64,000 nucleotides of DNA from Flaveria trinervia. Taxonomy: Eukaryota > Streptophyta > Magnoliopsida > Asterales > Asteraceae. The position numbers were made by a program, and so were the translations under genes. This document shows, piece by piece, positions 12,961 through 24,525 of the stretch. The notes below the pieces were generated by a model, which did not search any database, had not been told where the DNA came from, and saw only the letters and a list, made by a program, of their open reading frames with translations. The DNA lies in assembly GCA_025506515.1 (NCBI GenBank), contig CM046444.1, positions 122,985,701 to 123,049,700 of the forward strand. Direction: 5' to 3'. Positions within the stretch are counted from its first letter, which is position 1; the number at the start of each line of letters is the position of its first letter.

Positions 12961-14181
12961 AAGTAAAATAATGTTTGAGCTATATTATAAATTATATAAA
13001 AGTATTGAGTTAAAATAGAAAAAAAATCTAAAGATTAAAAAAATAAGACTAAAGTGAGTATAACCCCTAAAACATATTGTGCAACTCATAATGCATAAGA
13101 AAATTCGTAATTAATATATATATAATTTTTTAAATGAAAAATATGATATGCCTTTGCTGCTAAAAATTGGTTTTAAAAAGTATTGAAGAATCCTATAACG
13201 TACACAAATATCGGTTAAAAACACGTATATCAATATAAGAAGAAAAAGACAAGATGGAAGAACCAATCAAAAAAGTATCTAAGAAGATGGTTTTTCATAA
13301 TTGTTTAAGAGTTGTCTTTTAGTTAAGTTATTTATATTAATGTGTGTATAGAAACGTTATTTACGAGTCAAAGAATCACCCATGTTTCAAAAAATATGCA
13401 TACAATTGGTTAAAAAGTTTTGCTAGAATCGGTAAGGAGACGGTAATATGTTTTTGTTTTGCTTATGATTTGTTTTTTATGTTGCTCCATATCGTAAATT
13501 TTTTTATTGATGTTTATGCTATTATGAATACAAAGAAACAATAACCCAATTCATGAATTGATTGCTTTAACCCACTTATTTGAATGTTCGTAAAAAAACC
13601 AAAGGACGTGCATATGCTGATATATATGATGACATGTCAAGAAAAATTGAAAGTTGATTATACTTTTTCTTTTTTAATAATTGTGTAATAATTAATCATG
13701 TGGGTTGTGACTTGTTGGTAATTATCATCATTAACCATTAACTAGTCATTTTTAAAATTTTAATAGTTTTTTTATATATTTAATAGTTCAACTTAACATA
13801 GTTCTGTTTGTATTATTGTTCTAAATGGATTTGGGTCAAAAAGGTTATTTTAACAGTTTTTTTATTACTTTGCAAATTGAGAATACATGAAAAGCTTGTT
13901 GTGCTAAAACTCATTACATGGTTTACCTCGTAATCAAAATATTTTTATGGTTTATTAGTTATTTGTGGTGGACATGCCAATGCATGTGTAAGTATTGGTC
14001 GGGCTGATAATATTTTTATAATATTTCTTCAAACAATATCATAGGAACAGATGAAAAACTACAAATATGTAGAGGATGGCGACACTATGGTATATTCTTT
14101 TTTGTTTGTAATAAACAAGGAAAACTACATATATCTTTGACTTTAAAATAAAAGTGTTACAAATTCTTTGATAAAAATGTA

Positions 14182-14346
14182 GATGGTACTTGTAAATTAT
14201 ATATGATTCCCGAAGGGCTGATGGGATCATACAAAATAAACACTGAAGTTGAGAAAAACTATTTACTAGAAATGGACAAACAAAAACAAATTGAAGATGA
14301 TCATGAAAGAAAAAAAAACAAGCTTGAAGCTATGAAAAAAAATTAA
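14182..14346 (+). pseudogene. coding-like remnant, unidentified
   Basis: An open stretch encodes a peptide with a Lys/Glu-rich, coiled-coil-like tail (contains MIPEGLMGSYKINTEVEKNY, then charged residues) ending at a TAA. No upstream start or partner exon was found. It may be the tail of a decayed transposon gene together with the remnant near 12.3 kb; unproven. Confidence 0.25.
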
Positions 14347-14639
14347 TAGCCAACAAAAAAAACAGGACGTTAGGATGTGAAAGGTAATGAAATAACTACT
14401 AATAAGAGATTGAGATGGGTAGAATGTTTTTATTAATTTTCATTGTAATTGACACTTTGTATTATGCTATATTTTTTATTTGAGTTTGGATAAGTATGTT
14501 AAAATTCATCATTTGATTATCAGTGACATCAATGTTGTTATTATTTTGTCATAATTGCTATTGAACTTATATTAGTTTGTAGCAATTGAAATGCTTTAAA
14601 TAATGATGTAATAAAGTTGTATTTGTGTGTAAAAAGAGT

Positions 14640-15170
14640 TGTATTTTTAACTACATTCGTAAAAAATGTTCGAACTTTGTATTAAGTTTTAAAAAAATTA
14701 CATTTTTTAGTAAAGTATAATAAAGGTGGCATTTGATTGTAGAAAAAGTTGTATTTGAATGGAAAAATGTTACCTTTTTGTAACTAAACTATAAAAAATT
14801 TGCATTTGAGTGTCTAAAAAAGTTACATTTCAAAATACAAAAATTGCATTAAAATGTAAAAAAGTTGCATATTTTAAAGATTGCATTTTAGTTGTAAATG
14901 TAACACTCTAAAAAAAGTTACATTAGGTCTAATGCAACAATGTAGCCCCCGATAAAAGGTTGCATTAAGTGCATGTATGGTGCAAGTACGGATATGGTAT
15001 TTAAAGGTAAAAACTGGTAAATTACCGGTACCGTATTAAACCGAACCAAACCGAAAGTAACAATCCCAAAAACATCAAAAGTGGGTACCGAATAGGTACC
15101 AAGAATAATTCGGTACTGGAAATTTGTTATTGGTATTGATACTTGGTACCATTTGCTCGTCCCTGTATCT
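14640..15170. repeat. diverged GTTGCATTT / GTTACATTT repeats plus palindromic ACCGGTACCG patch
   Basis: From about 14640 to 14935 the motif AAAAAGTT(G/A)CATTT recurs with variable spacing. It is followed near 15010-15150 by a cluster of ACCGGTACC and GGTACCGAAT palindromes. This looks like transposon subterminal structure, but no terminal repeats or target duplication could be fixed. Confidence 0.35.
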
Positions 15171-16316
15171 ATATGTAAGTTGATATGACAGTTAGGTTTA
15201 TTTAGGGATGGAGTACTCTTTTGCAAAAGGAGGCGGTATATCATAACCCTTATTAGGATCACATACCTTAATATATTAATCGAGTTAAATATAAGCATTT
15301 ACTAAATTTACGTCAATCATAAGCATCGTTCTTATCACAACTTTGCTAAATATTTAATCAATCAATGGAAGTTGTTATCCTTTGAAAACAACTCTTAAAT
15401 TTTAGTTGGTACATGCAACTTGCATATTCATCCATTATAAACTGTTTAAAGATATAAAGAAGATGATACTTAATAAACAACATTCCGTCCAATAAATAAT
15501 TTAGTTTCAACTGGCTGATTAATAATGTTATTGTGCTTATAATTGAAAATTGTTGTTAATTTCACTTAATAATGCTTAAAATGAATGATGCATGCCACCG
15601 GGTCACTGTTCTAATAATTCATTTAAGAGTCAACTCATCAATGAAAATATGAAAGAAAAGGGATAGTTGTCATAAGGTTATGACATTTGTTAGGCTAATC
15701 TTGTGAAGAACAAATGGTTTAAGTGTTTAATTAATGAGTTTATTTAATTAATTTGTTTGTTTTTTTATGTCGAACACTAAAGTTATTTATGGGATAAATT
15801 TTGTTTAAAGAAACTCCAAACACCATTACATGATAACTAAATGGGGGCTTAAAACCTACAATGTTAAGTCTTGAATGAGCTTCAAACATAACTTTGTCTT
15901 TGCCTGTATTTTTGGATTAATAGGGTTTCAAACACCGATTAATCACTACATCTGATTTAAAGAGATTTTAATGACATGGTTTTTGTCTACCTAGCACTTA
16001 CGTGACATTTTAACTAAATAACTACTACACATAACGTTAATCTAGGTTGACAAGTCATTTAATTAAATAAAGTTAGTCTTGTCAAGAACTAATAGTCTAT
16101 GTGGTTAATGTGAGTTTAATTAAATGGATTTGAGATTTTTTTATGTTGATCAGTGGCGTTATTTTAAGGATAGATTTAGTTTATTTATTTAATTGTTTAT
16201 TTGATTTTCTATTTGGTTTAGTATTCTAAACCTTGATTAATAAGTTATTAGAAATAAAGTTTGTGCATCTAGGGTCTACTAGTATTTTCTCTTCTGATTG
16301 TCTTGATTAACATTTA

Positions 16317-16636
16317 GGGGGCGTTTGGTTAGAATGAATGAAATGAAATGGAATAAAATGAAATAGAACTGAGAAACTAGTATAGTTTTCAAATAAAATT
16401 ATGTTTGAGTGAATAATAAAATGTAAAACCCGAGGGAATGTTTCACCTCAAATTTTCTTGGTTGTGTGATTTCAAATTTCATGTCTGGGTGGAAGAATTT
16501 TAAAATCACATAACCAAAAAAATTTGAAGTGAAACATTACTTTGAGTTTTACATTTTATACTCACTCAAACATAATTTTACTTGAAAATTATATTAATTT
16601 CTCAATTTCATTTTATTCCTTCCAACCAAACGCTCC
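16317..16636. mobile_element. foldback MITE
   Basis: The two halves form a long imperfect inverted repeat: GGGGGCGTTTGGTT at the left pairs with AACCAAACGCTCC at the right, and inner blocks such as TTATGTTTGAGTGA and TCACTCAAACATAA also pair. Flanks share TTTA (16313-16316 and 16637-16640). No coding capacity. Confidence 0.8.
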
Positions 16637-16925
16637 TTTAGTGTTTTTTCTTATTCCGAATTCGAATACTATACCATCATATTTGGTCCTTATTTTTCTT
16701 ACGATAAATAATCATGATATACTTTTTGTCTAATCAATGTTTTGACCTCGACCTAGCTATGGTTAAACATCTATGTTTCTGATGTTATACTTTTTAAAAG
16801 AAAGTAGGTTTAGAACCTAGCTAGACTTTATGAGTTTTTATATATTCACCTACTTTTTAAAAGAAAGCAGGTCCAATTATTTGTGAAGCAATCAACAACA
16901 ATAAATCCTACGGGGGCTAAGCCCA

Positions 16926-17022
16926 ATCCAGATTCCAGATTCCAGAATCCAGATTCCAGATTCCAGATTCCAGATTCCAGATTCCAGATTCCAGATTCCA
17001 GATTCCAGATTCCAGATTCCAG
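16926..17022. repeat. heptamer tandem repeat (GATTCCA)n
   Basis: About 13 near-perfect copies of a 7-bp unit, with one GAATCCA variant. It ends about 30 bp upstream of the first recognisable ClpR1-like exon. Confidence 0.95.
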
Positions 17023-17053
17023 AGTTTAACAACTAACCAACCCCAATTTTCAG

Positions 17054-18534
17054 TGATGAACAATTTCAAGAATGTACCTCAATATTTGTACGGTCATAGT
17101 CCTTCACAAATGGAAATGTTCATGACAGAAGATAATCCTGTGAGGCGGCAAACAGAAAGTGTCACAGAGGTCCCTTTAGTTTGCAGTTTCTTTTCTCTAA
17201 TTATACAGGCTACTTGAATCCCAGAGTTTACTTTAGTTGGTTAATGGTTATTCTACCTTGTGTAAATTCACCCTTTTTAACACGAAACGATCTCACAGTA
17301 TGAGTGTCAGCAATCAGCATGTACCGTGGTGGTAGAAGACCTAGAAGCGGTTCACCTGATTTGCCAGTGATACTATTTTCATTTTGTTTGATTTGGTTCG
17401 TTACTTTTTATGACCTCATTAAGTATAATTATCATCATCCTTTCAAATTTGTTGTTCAAGATTGTTCCGGTTGTGACTGAGCTTCTTGTTGCTCAATTTA
17501 TGTGGTTGGATTATGACATTTCCTCTAAACCTATATATCTATACATTAATTCATCAGGAACACAGCTGATCTTTTTTTATTGTTTATTTATTTTGTCCCT
17601 CTATTTTTGCTTTGAGATATTAAAAGTTGTCTTCATGTTAAATGTATTGCTTAAAATGATAAAATGTAGACAGTCAGATCTGAAACAGAAGCATATGCAA
17701 TTATCATGACCTTAAGCATTACTAGCACATTATTGTTTTAAAGAATAATTCAAAGTTATTGCTTGTTAAGTAAAACGTGTAAGTGTCTATGTTGTATTCC
17801 ACCTCAAGTACTGCAAGTCAGAGGTGTATACAACCAACTGTGGAATGGCATTTGGTCAAGCAGCAATGTTATTATCCCTTGAACCAAGTGCCTTATAGCC
17901 AAATTCGTCAGGTATGTTCTTATTCTTTTAAACTCTTTTTGATCATTCACCCATATACAATACAATTTTATCATCCATGTTTTGATAATCCACGTGTGTC
18001 ATGTGTGATTTCTTTTGTTTTGTTTTGTTTTGTTTTGTTTTGTTCTGTTTGTTTTGTTTTGTTTTGTTCTGTTTGTTTTGTTTTGTTTTGTTTTGTTCTG
18101 TTTGTTTTGTATTACGGCAAAGTTGTATCTACTCTACCTAAGTGAATTGATCAAGCGGGGCTGCTATAAACTTGTGGATTAAGGCCAAGGAGCTCGACAC
18201 GAGCACTGATTATTTCTTAGAGCTTCTAGAGAAAGGAATTGAAAAACCAAAAGATAAAATTAATAAAGATATCATGCGACCAAAATACTTTCAAGCACAA
18301 TAAGCTATTGATTATGGCATTGCTGACAAGATTATTAGCTCAAGAGATATGCTTTGGAGAAACGGGTATAGTTTTTACTCCATTTGATTTGATTTAACGT
18401 GTCTTTTGGCGATCCGTTTTTATGCTTTTTTCTTTTCTCAGAATTATGATGAGATTCTTGCACAATCAAAAGCGGCTAGGAGAGCAGCGGGTGCTGGGGG
18501 TGGTACACATGCAGCTCCTTTTGGATTGAGGTGA
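17054..18534 (+). pseudogene. CLPR1: decayed copy of ClpR1 (plastid Clp protease, non-catalytic ring subunit)
   Basis: Recognisable in order: NFKNVPQYLYGHSPSQMEMF and TEDNPVRRQ (from 17054, directly after a TTTTCAG acceptor); the MYRGG block with PDLP (about 17320-17368); IVPVVTELLVAQFMWLDYD then SKPIYLYINSSGTQ (17462-17563); VYTTNCGMAFGQAAMLLSL (about 17825-17883); SSGAAINLWIKAKELD to KYFQAQ (about 18150-18300), AIDYGIADKI; and a terminal exon ending GLR-TGA at 18534. Intron positions are kept, so this is a segmental copy and not a processed one. It is disabled: an in-frame TAG follows EPSAL, a TGA precedes SSGAA, a TAA follows QAQ, and the exon expected between PDLP and IVPVV is absent. No transit-peptide exon was found upstream. 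Functional ClpR1 lacks the catalytic triad and sits in the chloroplast ClpPR core; this copy should make no such protein. Confidence 0.85.
18013..18113. repeat. (TTTTG)n tract in a ClpR1-pseudogene intron
   Basis: Pentamer TTTTG units interrupted by TTCTG variants. Produces a spurious Phe/Val/Leu ORF. Confidence 0.9.
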
Positions 18535-19598
18535 AACCTGATGCCTTGTGGGTGAAATGGCCTGAAAAGTAATATGTGATTTTTGGCCTTTAAGTATTGT
18601 ATTCAAGTTAAATGGGTCTCGGGTCATGAAGAAGGCATGAGAATAATACGTATCAAATAATATAGTACATGATATTGGGTTAATCTTGATGGGTCTCGGT
18701 TCATGAAGTTGGAGCTTTGTATTCAAGTTAAATGGGTCAAGTCGAATATGCATTGGGTCATTAGATTAAGTCAGATAGACATGTGTTTCTTTTTAAGTTT
18801 GTCGAGTCCAAGTCTTAGTACGTAGTTAGTAGTGGCATGTTTTTAGGGGCAGTTGTTTACTTATTTTGTTGTGTTCAAGTTGAGTATTTGGCTACTTAAA
18901 GAGCCAGTTTGTTGAATGAATTAAGAGTGAGATTGAAAGTAGTAAACTTTGTGTTTGGTGGCTTGAACCAACAAATGATAAGTATTAAAAAGATGATTAA
19001 AAAAATTACATGTTCCACACCAGCTTTGTTGGAACGCGGCATCAGCAAATGTGAAGCCGGAAAATTTGTGAGCTAAGGTGGAGCATTGGTGTGAGTGATG
19101 AGCATTATACATTTAATGCCGTTATATTATGTTGTTTTGGGTGGATTCAGGGCGTGTTTAGCAACAATGGGCATTCTGTATTACAGAATTGCACAAGGTG
19201 GTTTCGGGGAAGAAGAGGAGCAGACAGTAGTAGTGATCTCATGGATGGGGATGGAATCTGTTTGCTTTTGGACATTTTTCAATATTACCATCTTTTTGTT
19301 TATATTGATTATTGTTTTTTTGTTAGTATATTATTATTACACCTACCCAAGTTTCTCCAAGACACTACTGGATGGATGGGTTTTGTACTTGTTTGATGTT
19401 GCATGTGATGCTCATAGGCATCTTATTTTTGCGTTTAAAGAATTATAAGGAAAAAACTAGCGTTTATGCTTGTAATAGACACATGTGGATAGGAATTACA
19501 TTTACACCTGAAAGATGCTACATATGAAATACTTATTATCTGTGAACCACTTCAGGTCAAATGAACAAATCTGAACACATAGCCTTTAAGATTATTAA
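18535..19598. other. intergenic between ClpR1 pseudogene and MATH gene
   Basis: Contains an imperfect direct repeat of GTATTCAAGTTAAATGGGTC (about 18598 and 18720). A 117-aa hydrophobic ORF at 19095-19448 (plus) has no recognisable domain, so I do not call it a gene. Confidence 0.55.
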
Positions 19599-20747
19599 TT
19601 AAATATAGTTTAGACTAGCTCCTTTTAAGATCCCAACAATCAAGATATTTGCTTCAACGATTAGTGTGTCGTTGGACAAGAAGCCCTTTTTGTGGTCATG
19701 AAGGTCGCTTAACAGCATAAAGCATGGAAATCCCCACCCATCAGCCGTGTTGCAGAACCAGTGGTCAGCTTCTGTAAGATCATGCATAGTTTAAGAGAAA
19801 TATCAAATGGCCGATAAAAAGAGCGTTTATGTATACAAATTAAGTACAAACCCGCCCACACCTTCAGTTTTGTGGGCACCATCGGCATTGTGGGTTTTGA
19901 CCCCAATCTTGAACTTTGCATAAACTTTCCACGTCTCATCAGAACCAGAACCGACATCATGCGCTCTTAGAAAGATTGAAAGATTTGTGTTTTTCCCTGT
20001 TTTGGATCCTTTAGGATACAAGGATAACCTCCTGTTTGTTTAAATACACGTCTTTTTTTGTATTAGGTGTACGAAAACGTATGTTGTGTTGAAACAGCTG
20101 TGAATATATTGAACCAAACATACCATTTCACTTTTCCAACTTTGAAATCTTCAGAATACAAAACTTCTTCTTTCAAGAATGAGAACTTGGAAACCGTCCA
20201 GACGTGTGAATTCATGGTTACCGGAGGCTTGATCATTGACAGACATTGGTCTTTCTGTGTATATTTTGGGACAACGAAAACCTCAGCTCCAAACTCACAT
20301 GAGTCCCCAAACAGGTAACCATTTTCAGCTTCTTTAAACGAATCCAATGATATGAGTTTGCGAAAGCCCCATCTCGTTTTCTTCTCGCAAAACCTCGTAC
20401 GTTTACCATCACCACCTACATGCAAAAATCAGGACACATGAAATTAATTAAACAGCCTTTAATGTTTGTAGTAAATATATCACTAGTGTTGTTGTACCTT
20501 GGATGGTTAGATAGTTATGACGTATATGATCGTAAATGAAGATCTTGAAGTAGACATGAACCTCCCAATCTTTTTCAAAGTTCTTGGTGTCACAAATGAG
20601 TAGATAAAGAGAGACGTGATCGGTCACGAATTCTTCCTCGTTTCCATTTGGATACACTTGTAGTTTCCTTAAAGTTCAAAATTGATCAAGTGGTTGTTAC
20701 ATAGAATTAGATCGAAAACATCAATAAATAAATAAATAAATAAATAA

Positions 20748-20835
<88 letters not shown>

Positions 20836-21068
20836 TTGTGTGTATGTTATGTTTAAATTAAGAGAATGACTGACCATTTGTGTCCGCCGGCTTCAAACAT
20901 ATGAGATTCGTAATTTTGAATCCCAGCTTCAGACAGAAGGGAGAATGATTCGATCTTCAGTTTGTAGTGTGCTGGTTCGTTATTTCCACTAGATATGGAT
21001 ACACCTACGTACGTAAGTACGTTTGGTTTTAAATCTATAAACGAAGACGTACTCGATCTCACATGCAT
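19599..21068 (-). CDS. tandem MATH (TRAF-like) domain protein
   Basis: Five exons on the minus strand join in frame: 21068-20875, 20667-20498, 20415-20124, 20031-19862, 19771-19599 (999 nt, 332 aa). Each boundary is GT-AG and the frame is continuous. MATH domain 1 lies at about residues 33-155 (starts EPAHYKLKIESFSLL, with the typical FEAGGHKW, YPNGN and VTDHVSLYL blocks). Domain 2 lies at about 190-320 (VWTVSKFSFL, KVKWRLSLYPKG, WKVYAKFKI, GFLSNDTLIVEA). Two-MATH plant proteins of this size resemble the substrate-binding part of UBP12/13 and related TRAF-like adaptors; the exact partner is unknown. The 5' end is uncertain: the first exon has an in-frame ATG at 21068, but there is also an acceptor-like GTAG at 21003 that needs an upstream exon ending in phase 1. 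It lies directly downstream of a Rab-like gene on the same strand. Confidence 0.85.
20729..20838. repeat. compound AAAT/TA/TG microsatellite in MATH-gene intron 1
   Basis: AAATA units, then a long TA tract, then TG units. Confidence 0.95.
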
Positions 21069-21150
21069 ATGCGCATATATATATATGTATACATATATGT
21101 ATACATATATGTATGATTAGGAAAATCTGGTAGTAGTGGTTAGTACTTAC

Positions 21151-21780
21151 TTTTTGAAAGCGCCAGTATTGTTTCATGAGCTTGAATATGTTGGTCCTAT
21201 TAATTTGATTGTGGTATAAATTTTGAAGGAGATGCATAAACGCTTTTTCAACATTTGTAGCTCTCAATGCAGACGTCTCCACGAAGTACAAAGATTCTTT
21301 CTCTGCAAAGGATTTCCCGGCCTCCGTTGAAACCATAACGGAGGAGGAGGAGGAGGAGGAGGAGGAGGGTCCGACATCTGACTTGTTGCCGACGAGCATG
21401 AGCAGCATGTTAGGGTCAGCATGGTTTGATCTCAAATCGGCTAGCCACTTTTGGGCGTTTAGGAAGGTGATATGTCTGGTGACATCGTAGACGAGGAGTG
21501 CGCCGTTGGCACCACGGTAGTAGGCGTCGGCGATGGCCCGTGCCTTGGTGTGACCCGAAGCGTCCCAAATCTGGGCCATGACGGGGTTGCCATCGATGCT
21601 GACAGTCTTGGTGGTGAACTCCACTCCAATGGTGGAGTTGAACTGCAGGCTGAACTTGTTGTTGCAGAATCTCGAGAGTAAGTTGGATTTCCCGACGCCG
21701 GAGTCACCCATGAGAATGATCTTGAACAAATATTCATCATGCACCTTCTTATCTTCTTCCCTCCTCATCTTTGATTTCAT
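21151..21780 (-). CDS. Rab11/RABA-like small GTPase with divergent switch II
   Basis: 210 codons up to a strong donor (AAA|GTAAGT at 21150); read without splicing, the frame runs on to 20989 with a low-complexity tail. Visible motifs: P-loop GDSGVGKS (25-32), switch I TIGVEF (50-55), DxxG at WDASG (73-76), NKSD (132-135), ETSAL (168-172), and the plant RABA-like DEYLFKIILMGDSGVGKSNL context. RabA proteins act in TGN/endosome to plasma-membrane traffic. Two departures matter. The catalytic switch II sequence AGQERF is replaced by SGHTKA (Gln to His at residue 77), and the variable loop after NKSD carries a run of Ser encoded by a GGA-type repeat. No C-terminal Cys-Cys prenylation motif was found in this exon or nearby in frame, so either a further exon is missed or the protein is unprenylated. 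It could be a fast-evolving duplicate on the way to a pseudogene, although the G-domain frame is intact. Confidence 0.8.
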
Positions 21781-22816
21781 TTCATTTCATTTCATTTTAT
21801 TTGATTTGAACAAGCTCTTTAATTTGGTTTTCAATTCCGATCCATCCGATGCAATCATCACATGATTTGTTTCTCGCTTTCAATACAAATTAATTATTAA
21901 TTAATTAAATATATAAACACAAGGACGTCATGAAAAACAAAATGCATTGAAACCAACGATCCATTCATTAATTGATGATAAATTAAGAAACAGTATATTG
22001 AAAAGATTATAGTATCACTTTCAATACCGGTAATAATTACTAAATAATTACTTTTTTCTGTTTTATTACTAAAATATAATAATAAAATCATCACAGATTA
22101 AAATTCATTACCTTTCTTTTAGTACTTTATTAAATAATCAGAATACCTTCTCTCCATCAAATACATACGTATATGATTTTATCTATGTGGATTTTGGGAT
22201 TGCTTATTGAAAACTCATTTTAATTTTTGAGAAGAATATAAGTTGAAAGGAGATGAAAATATGTTTGGATGGAGCTTTTAAATAAAAGCACGGCCCATAT
22301 CAATTGTGGCAACAAGTTATATTTTTTTATTTGTTTAATTCACTCCTTATCTTTATAGTTTGAAGTAAAAATGTACAAAAATCACTCAAATTGTCACTCC
22401 ATCCGATTCCTTAAATCATGGATCAAGCTTTGAGACTGACTTCTCATTTGATATATATAGGAACTCAGGAAATACCAAATTATTATTTAATTGAATAGAA
22501 AATGTGTGTGATTTTAATAAGATAGAACAAATGTGAAGAATAAATAAAAATTGTAGTTAAATTATATAAATATAGACACAGAACGAAATATGAATGTTAT
22601 AAGTGATGTAAACCGAAAAGAAAGCTGTGGCGAATATGCAAACAATAAAAAGCTTGAGTGTCAAAACTTGCTAAATTCCCAATGTTTGCGTTGCGAGGGA
22701 GGGAGGGGGCTGTCGCTGAGGAAGTTCATAAACCCTAAAATAAAACGCTTTGAGTTGATTCGATTCGATTTATAATCAATCAGAAAGGGGTTTTACGTAC
22801 GTTTACCTGGATTGGT
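21781..22816. other. intergenic between divergent Rab-like and RlmN-like genes
   Basis: A 1-kb AT-rich shared upstream region, with tandem ATTTC units at 21778-21795 beside the Rab start. It should hold both promoters; no specific element could be assigned. Confidence 0.6.
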
Positions 22817-24525
22817 ATGGCGTTTCCGTTTCGATCTGTGTTCGATGCAGCATACATCAGAACCCAATTTGATGAATCTGGAATCAACACTCAATTCATT
22901 CCTTCTATTTGGAAGTAAATTACCTGGATTACGTTTCTCTTCTATTAATTATATGGATTTGGATATGGATTTGGATTGTTCATTCATTCATTTTTATTAT
23001 GTTAATTAATCATCACTTGTGTAGATATGTTATTCAGAACCCTAATTGCGAATGGCGAGAGATTCCTTCATTACCCTCAGCAGCTTACTCGTTGCTTTCC
23101 TCCAAGTTCAAACCCTGCACTTCTGTCCTTCATTCCGTTGCTGACTCCGCTGATCAAGTGACCACCAAACTCCTCATTAAGTTGCAGGTCATTCCGTCTC
23201 TGCAAACACCCCATCACTTTCTCTTATATTATTAGTATTATTATTATTATTATTATTACTATTCCTCTTCTAATTAAAACAAAACTCATTTGCAATTGCA
23301 CTTCATGCCAGAATGGAGCATCTGTAGAAACTGTCATTATGAGATATGATTCCAGTTTAGGGAAATATGGAGGCAAGCCTCGTTCTGGTGGCCTCAGATC
23401 AACCTTATGCATATCTTCACAGGTATCTACACCTTCATCACTTGTAAGTTTTTTATTTCTTCAACACTATGCTTATACTACTAATGCATACCTACAGGTT
23501 GGTTGTAAAATGGGCTGCAAATTCTGTGCAACTGGGACCATGGGATTCAAAACTAACCTCTCAACTGGAGAGATTGTAGAACAGTTGGTGCATGCTTCCC
23601 GCATATCACCCATACGCAATATTGTTTTCATGGTAGCCTGTAACTTTCATTTGCTACAACCTATAAAATATTTTGGGGAATCTTGATATTATCGTCTTGT
23701 GCGCAGGGAATGGGAGAGCCATTAAACAACTATACTGCATTAGTAGAAGCTATTAGAGTAATGACATCATATCCATTTCAAATTTCTCCCAGAAAAATAA
23801 CCGTCTCAACGGTATGCTCTATCATCTATCCAGTCTTTTTAATGACAATTCTTGGTATAAATATTAAAACTTGTATGATTTTTATAGGTTGGCATAATTC
23901 ATGCAATAAACAAATTCCATGATGATTTACCAAATTTAAACCTAGCAGTGTCTCTTCATGCCCCCGTTCAAGATATCCGTTGTCGAATAATGCCTGCAGC
24001 ACGGGCTTTTCCTCTAGCAAAACTTATGGATGCTCTTGCAGAATATCAAAAGAAAAGGTAGGTCCTTTTTGTATTTTTATTAGATAATTACTAGAACTTA
24101 CACTTTTTTTTTCAGTCAGCAAAAGATTTTTATAGAGTACATAATGCTTGATGGTGTGAATGATGAGGAACAACATGCACACCAACTTGGTAAATTACTT
24201 GAGACTTTTGAAGTGGTGAGCTCTTAACTTAATATATCTTTTAGTTGTGATGTGAAAACCCCAGCTTATTATTTATTGTTTGCAGGTTATAAATCTGATA
24301 CCTTTTAATCCTATTGGCACACTAAGTCAATTTGGAACAAGCAGAGATCAACGAGTTACAAAATTTCAAACCATTCTTAGAAGTACATATAATATACGAA
24401 CTACTATTAGAAAGCAGATGGGCCAAGATATAAGTGGTGCGTGTGGACAACTTGTGATTAACTTACCAAACAAGAAATTGGCAGGGGTGTCTTCGTTAAC
24501 AGACATTGAAGATCTTCATCTCTAA
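22817..24525 (+). CDS. radical-SAM RNA methyltransferase, RlmN/Cfr family
   Basis: Eight exons join in frame: 22817-22914, 23025-23187, 23312-23422, 23498-23632, 23707-23811, 23888-24057, 24116-24215, 24286-24525 (1122 nt, 373 aa). The 4Fe-4S cluster motif CxxxCxxC is present (C127, C131, C134, in VGCKMGCKFCATGTMGFK), followed by GEPLNNY (SAM binding), AVSLHAP, FIEYIMLDGVND and NLIPFNPIG. The second catalytic Cys that carries the methyl group in RlmN is conserved in SGACGQL (C347). Bacterial RlmN methylates C2 of adenosine in 23S rRNA (A2503) and some tRNAs; the plant substrate is unknown. The N-terminus (MAFPFRSVFDAAYIR) is short and not a clear organelle transit peptide. Start chosen because it is the first ATG of exon 1 and gives a family-like N-terminal helical region. 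Confidence 0.95.

Noticed and set aside
17783..18145. 120-aa ORF overlapping the ClpR1 copy
   Set aside because: Out-of-frame reading of a ClpR1 exon extended through the TTTTG repeat.
19095..19448. 117-aa hydrophobic ORF
   Set aside because: No motif, no splice context, overlapping ORF in another frame, AT-rich tail; likely chance.
20853..21780. A Rab-MATH fusion protein
   Set aside because: The strong Rab donor is phase 0 and the candidate acceptors I could see in the MATH frame need phase 1 or 2; no in-frame canonical splice joins them. Kept only as a transcript question.
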